The notes under the pieces are model-generated. The model did no database searches and was not told the origin of the DNA. It saw nothing but the letters and a program-made list of their open reading frames with translations. A stretch of 64,000 nt of DNA from Sphingomonas sp. (lineage in GTDB: Bacteria; Pseudomonadota; Alphaproteobacteria; Sphingomonadales; Sphingomonadaceae), in NCBI RefSeq assembly GCF_003248515.1, contig NZ_QFOB01000010.1:124001-188000 (forward strand), given 5' to 3'. Below, in pieces: positions 63,292 to 64,000 of the stretch. Position numbers and translations under genes: made by a program. Positions within the stretch are counted from its first letter, which is position 1; the number at the start of each line of letters is the position of its first letter.

Positions 63292-64000
63292 TTGGCCGCC
63301 CTTATGCATGACGTGCCCCACGGCACCGTCACCACCGCGATCGACAAGCTCATCGACAATCTGCTGAACATCAAGGACGAGACGGGCGAGTTCCTGCTTC
63401 ACCTCGAAGACGGCCGGATCATCGACACCAAGGGCTGGGCCGGGTGGGAATGGACGCACGGCGTGGGCCTGTTCGGTCTGTGGCGCCTGTTCGAGCAGAC
63501 CGGCGACAGGAAGGCGCTCGCCGTCATCAAACAGTGGTTCGAGGATCGCTTTGCCGAGGGCACGCCCACCAAGAACATCAACACGATGGCCCCGTTCATC
63601 ACGCTGGCCTATCTTTTCGAATACGAGCCCGATCCCCGCTACATCCCGTATCTCGATACGTGGGCCGAATGGCTGATGGCACCGGATGGCCTGCCCAAGA
63701 CGGAGGAAGGCGGCTTCCAGCACATCGTCTATAACGATGTGAACCCCGGCGAGATGTGGGACGACACGCTGATGATGTCGGTGCTGCCGCTGGCCAAGAT
63801 CGGCCTGCTGCTGAACCGCCCGCATTATGTGGAAGAGGCCAAGCGCCAGTTCCTCGTCCACATCAAATATCTGTTCGACAAGAAGACCGGCCTCTGGTTC
63901 CACGGCTGGGATTTCAACGGCCGCCACAATTTCGCGGAGGCCCTCTGGGCGCGCGGCAATTGCTGGGTGACGATCGCGATCCCCGAGATCATCGAGATCC
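63292..64000 (+). CDS. GH105 unsaturated rhamnogalacturonyl hydrolase, 3' end beyond the window
   Basis: The frame is open to the window end (236 codons seen). An alpha/alpha barrel begins after a short leader: GWAGWEWTHGVGLFGLWRLFEQTGD, TPTKNINTMAPFITLAYLFEY, FQHIVYNDVNPGEMWDDTLMMSVLPLAKIG, WFHGWDFNGRHNFAEALWARGNCWVT. The WDDTLMMSVLPLAKIG and ALWARGN blocks are GH105 (YteR-like) signatures; the catalytic Asp is in the former. It cleaves unsaturated galacturonosyl-rhamnose, the expected product of the PL26-type lyase. The start is TTG at 63292 with GGAG seven bases upstream; ATG at 63304 is the alternative. No signal peptide, so cytoplasmic. Confidence 0.85.
   Translation, partial: MAALMHDVPHGTVTTAIDKLIDNLLNIKDETGEFLLHLEDGRIIDTKGWAGWEWTHGVGLFGLWRLFEQTGDRKALAVIKQWFEDRFAEGTPTKNINTMAPFITLAYLFEYEPDPRYIPYLDTWAEWLMAPDGLPKTEEGGFQHIVYNDVNPGEMWDDTLMMSVLPLAKIGLLLNRPHYVEEAKRQFLVHIKYLFDKKTGLWFHGWDFNGRHNFAEALWARGNCWVTIAIPEIIEI

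Overview
The window is high-GC chromosomal DNA from a sphingomonad-type alphaproteobacterium (Sphingomonas or a close relative). The signs are an F1-only ATP synthase operon (atpHAGDC, with no Fo genes), an intergenic palindrome of a type common in sphingomonad genomes inside that operon, large TonB-dependent receptors heading catabolic operons, and many GTG/TTG starts with stop/start overlaps. No rRNA, tRNA, CRISPR array, transposase or phage gene was seen.

Layout. (1) 1-22,981 is mostly housekeeping: M28 and M16 peptidases, priA, a VirK/YbjX-family gene, ada, atpHAGDC with a small YHS-like gene between atpD and atpC, a CpaF-type ATPase coupled to a membrane protein with atypical composition, a gamma-class carbonic anhydrase-like protein, a flavin reductase, gloB, an enoyl-CoA hydratase-family gene, a GntR regulator, a tiny secreted repeat protein and trmB. 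(2) 22,978-39,338 looks like a quinate/shikimate (probably quinate-ester) utilisation region: LysR, a two-domain 3-dehydroshikimate dehydratase (quiC type), and a minus-strand operon of TonB receptor, two esterases, small cytochrome c, PQQ dehydrogenase, aroQ, MFS transporter and ThuA-domain protein. A TetR gene coupled to an NAD-type shikimate/quinate dehydrogenase sits upstream. A matching operator-like sequence lies before both the receptor operon and the aroE-tetR pair. (3) 39,433-46,328 is a leucine/isovalerate degradation operon (isovaleryl-CoA dehydrogenase and methylcrotonyl-CoA carboxylase beta and alpha) that continues with a MaoC hydratase and a CitE-type lyase instead of liuC and liuE. 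A LysR gene is divergent from it. (4) 46,552-64,000 is a rhamnogalacturonan-I/pectin utilisation locus: TonB receptor, DUF6250 protein, PL26-type exo-lyase, alpha/beta hydrolase, MFS transporter, secreted PL22-type oligogalacturonate lyase, CE12 acetylesterase, GH28, rhamnose mutarotase, GH35 and a GH105 gene cut by the window end.

How the parts work together. In region 2, esterases would release quinate from plant esters taken up by the receptor. The PQQ enzyme (periplasm) or the AroE-like enzyme (cytosol) would oxidise quinate or shikimate, AroQ would dehydrate 3-dehydroquinate, and QuiC would make protocatechuate; ring-cleavage genes are not in the window. In region 4, deacetylation (CE12), backbone cleavage (GH28, PL26, PL22), side-chain trimming (GH35), hydrolysis of unsaturated disaccharides (GH105) and rhamnose anomer conversion (RhaM) form a nearly complete RG-I route. 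Both regions point to growth on plant cell-wall and plant phenolic material. All function calls come from reading motifs and gene context by eye; no database search was run.
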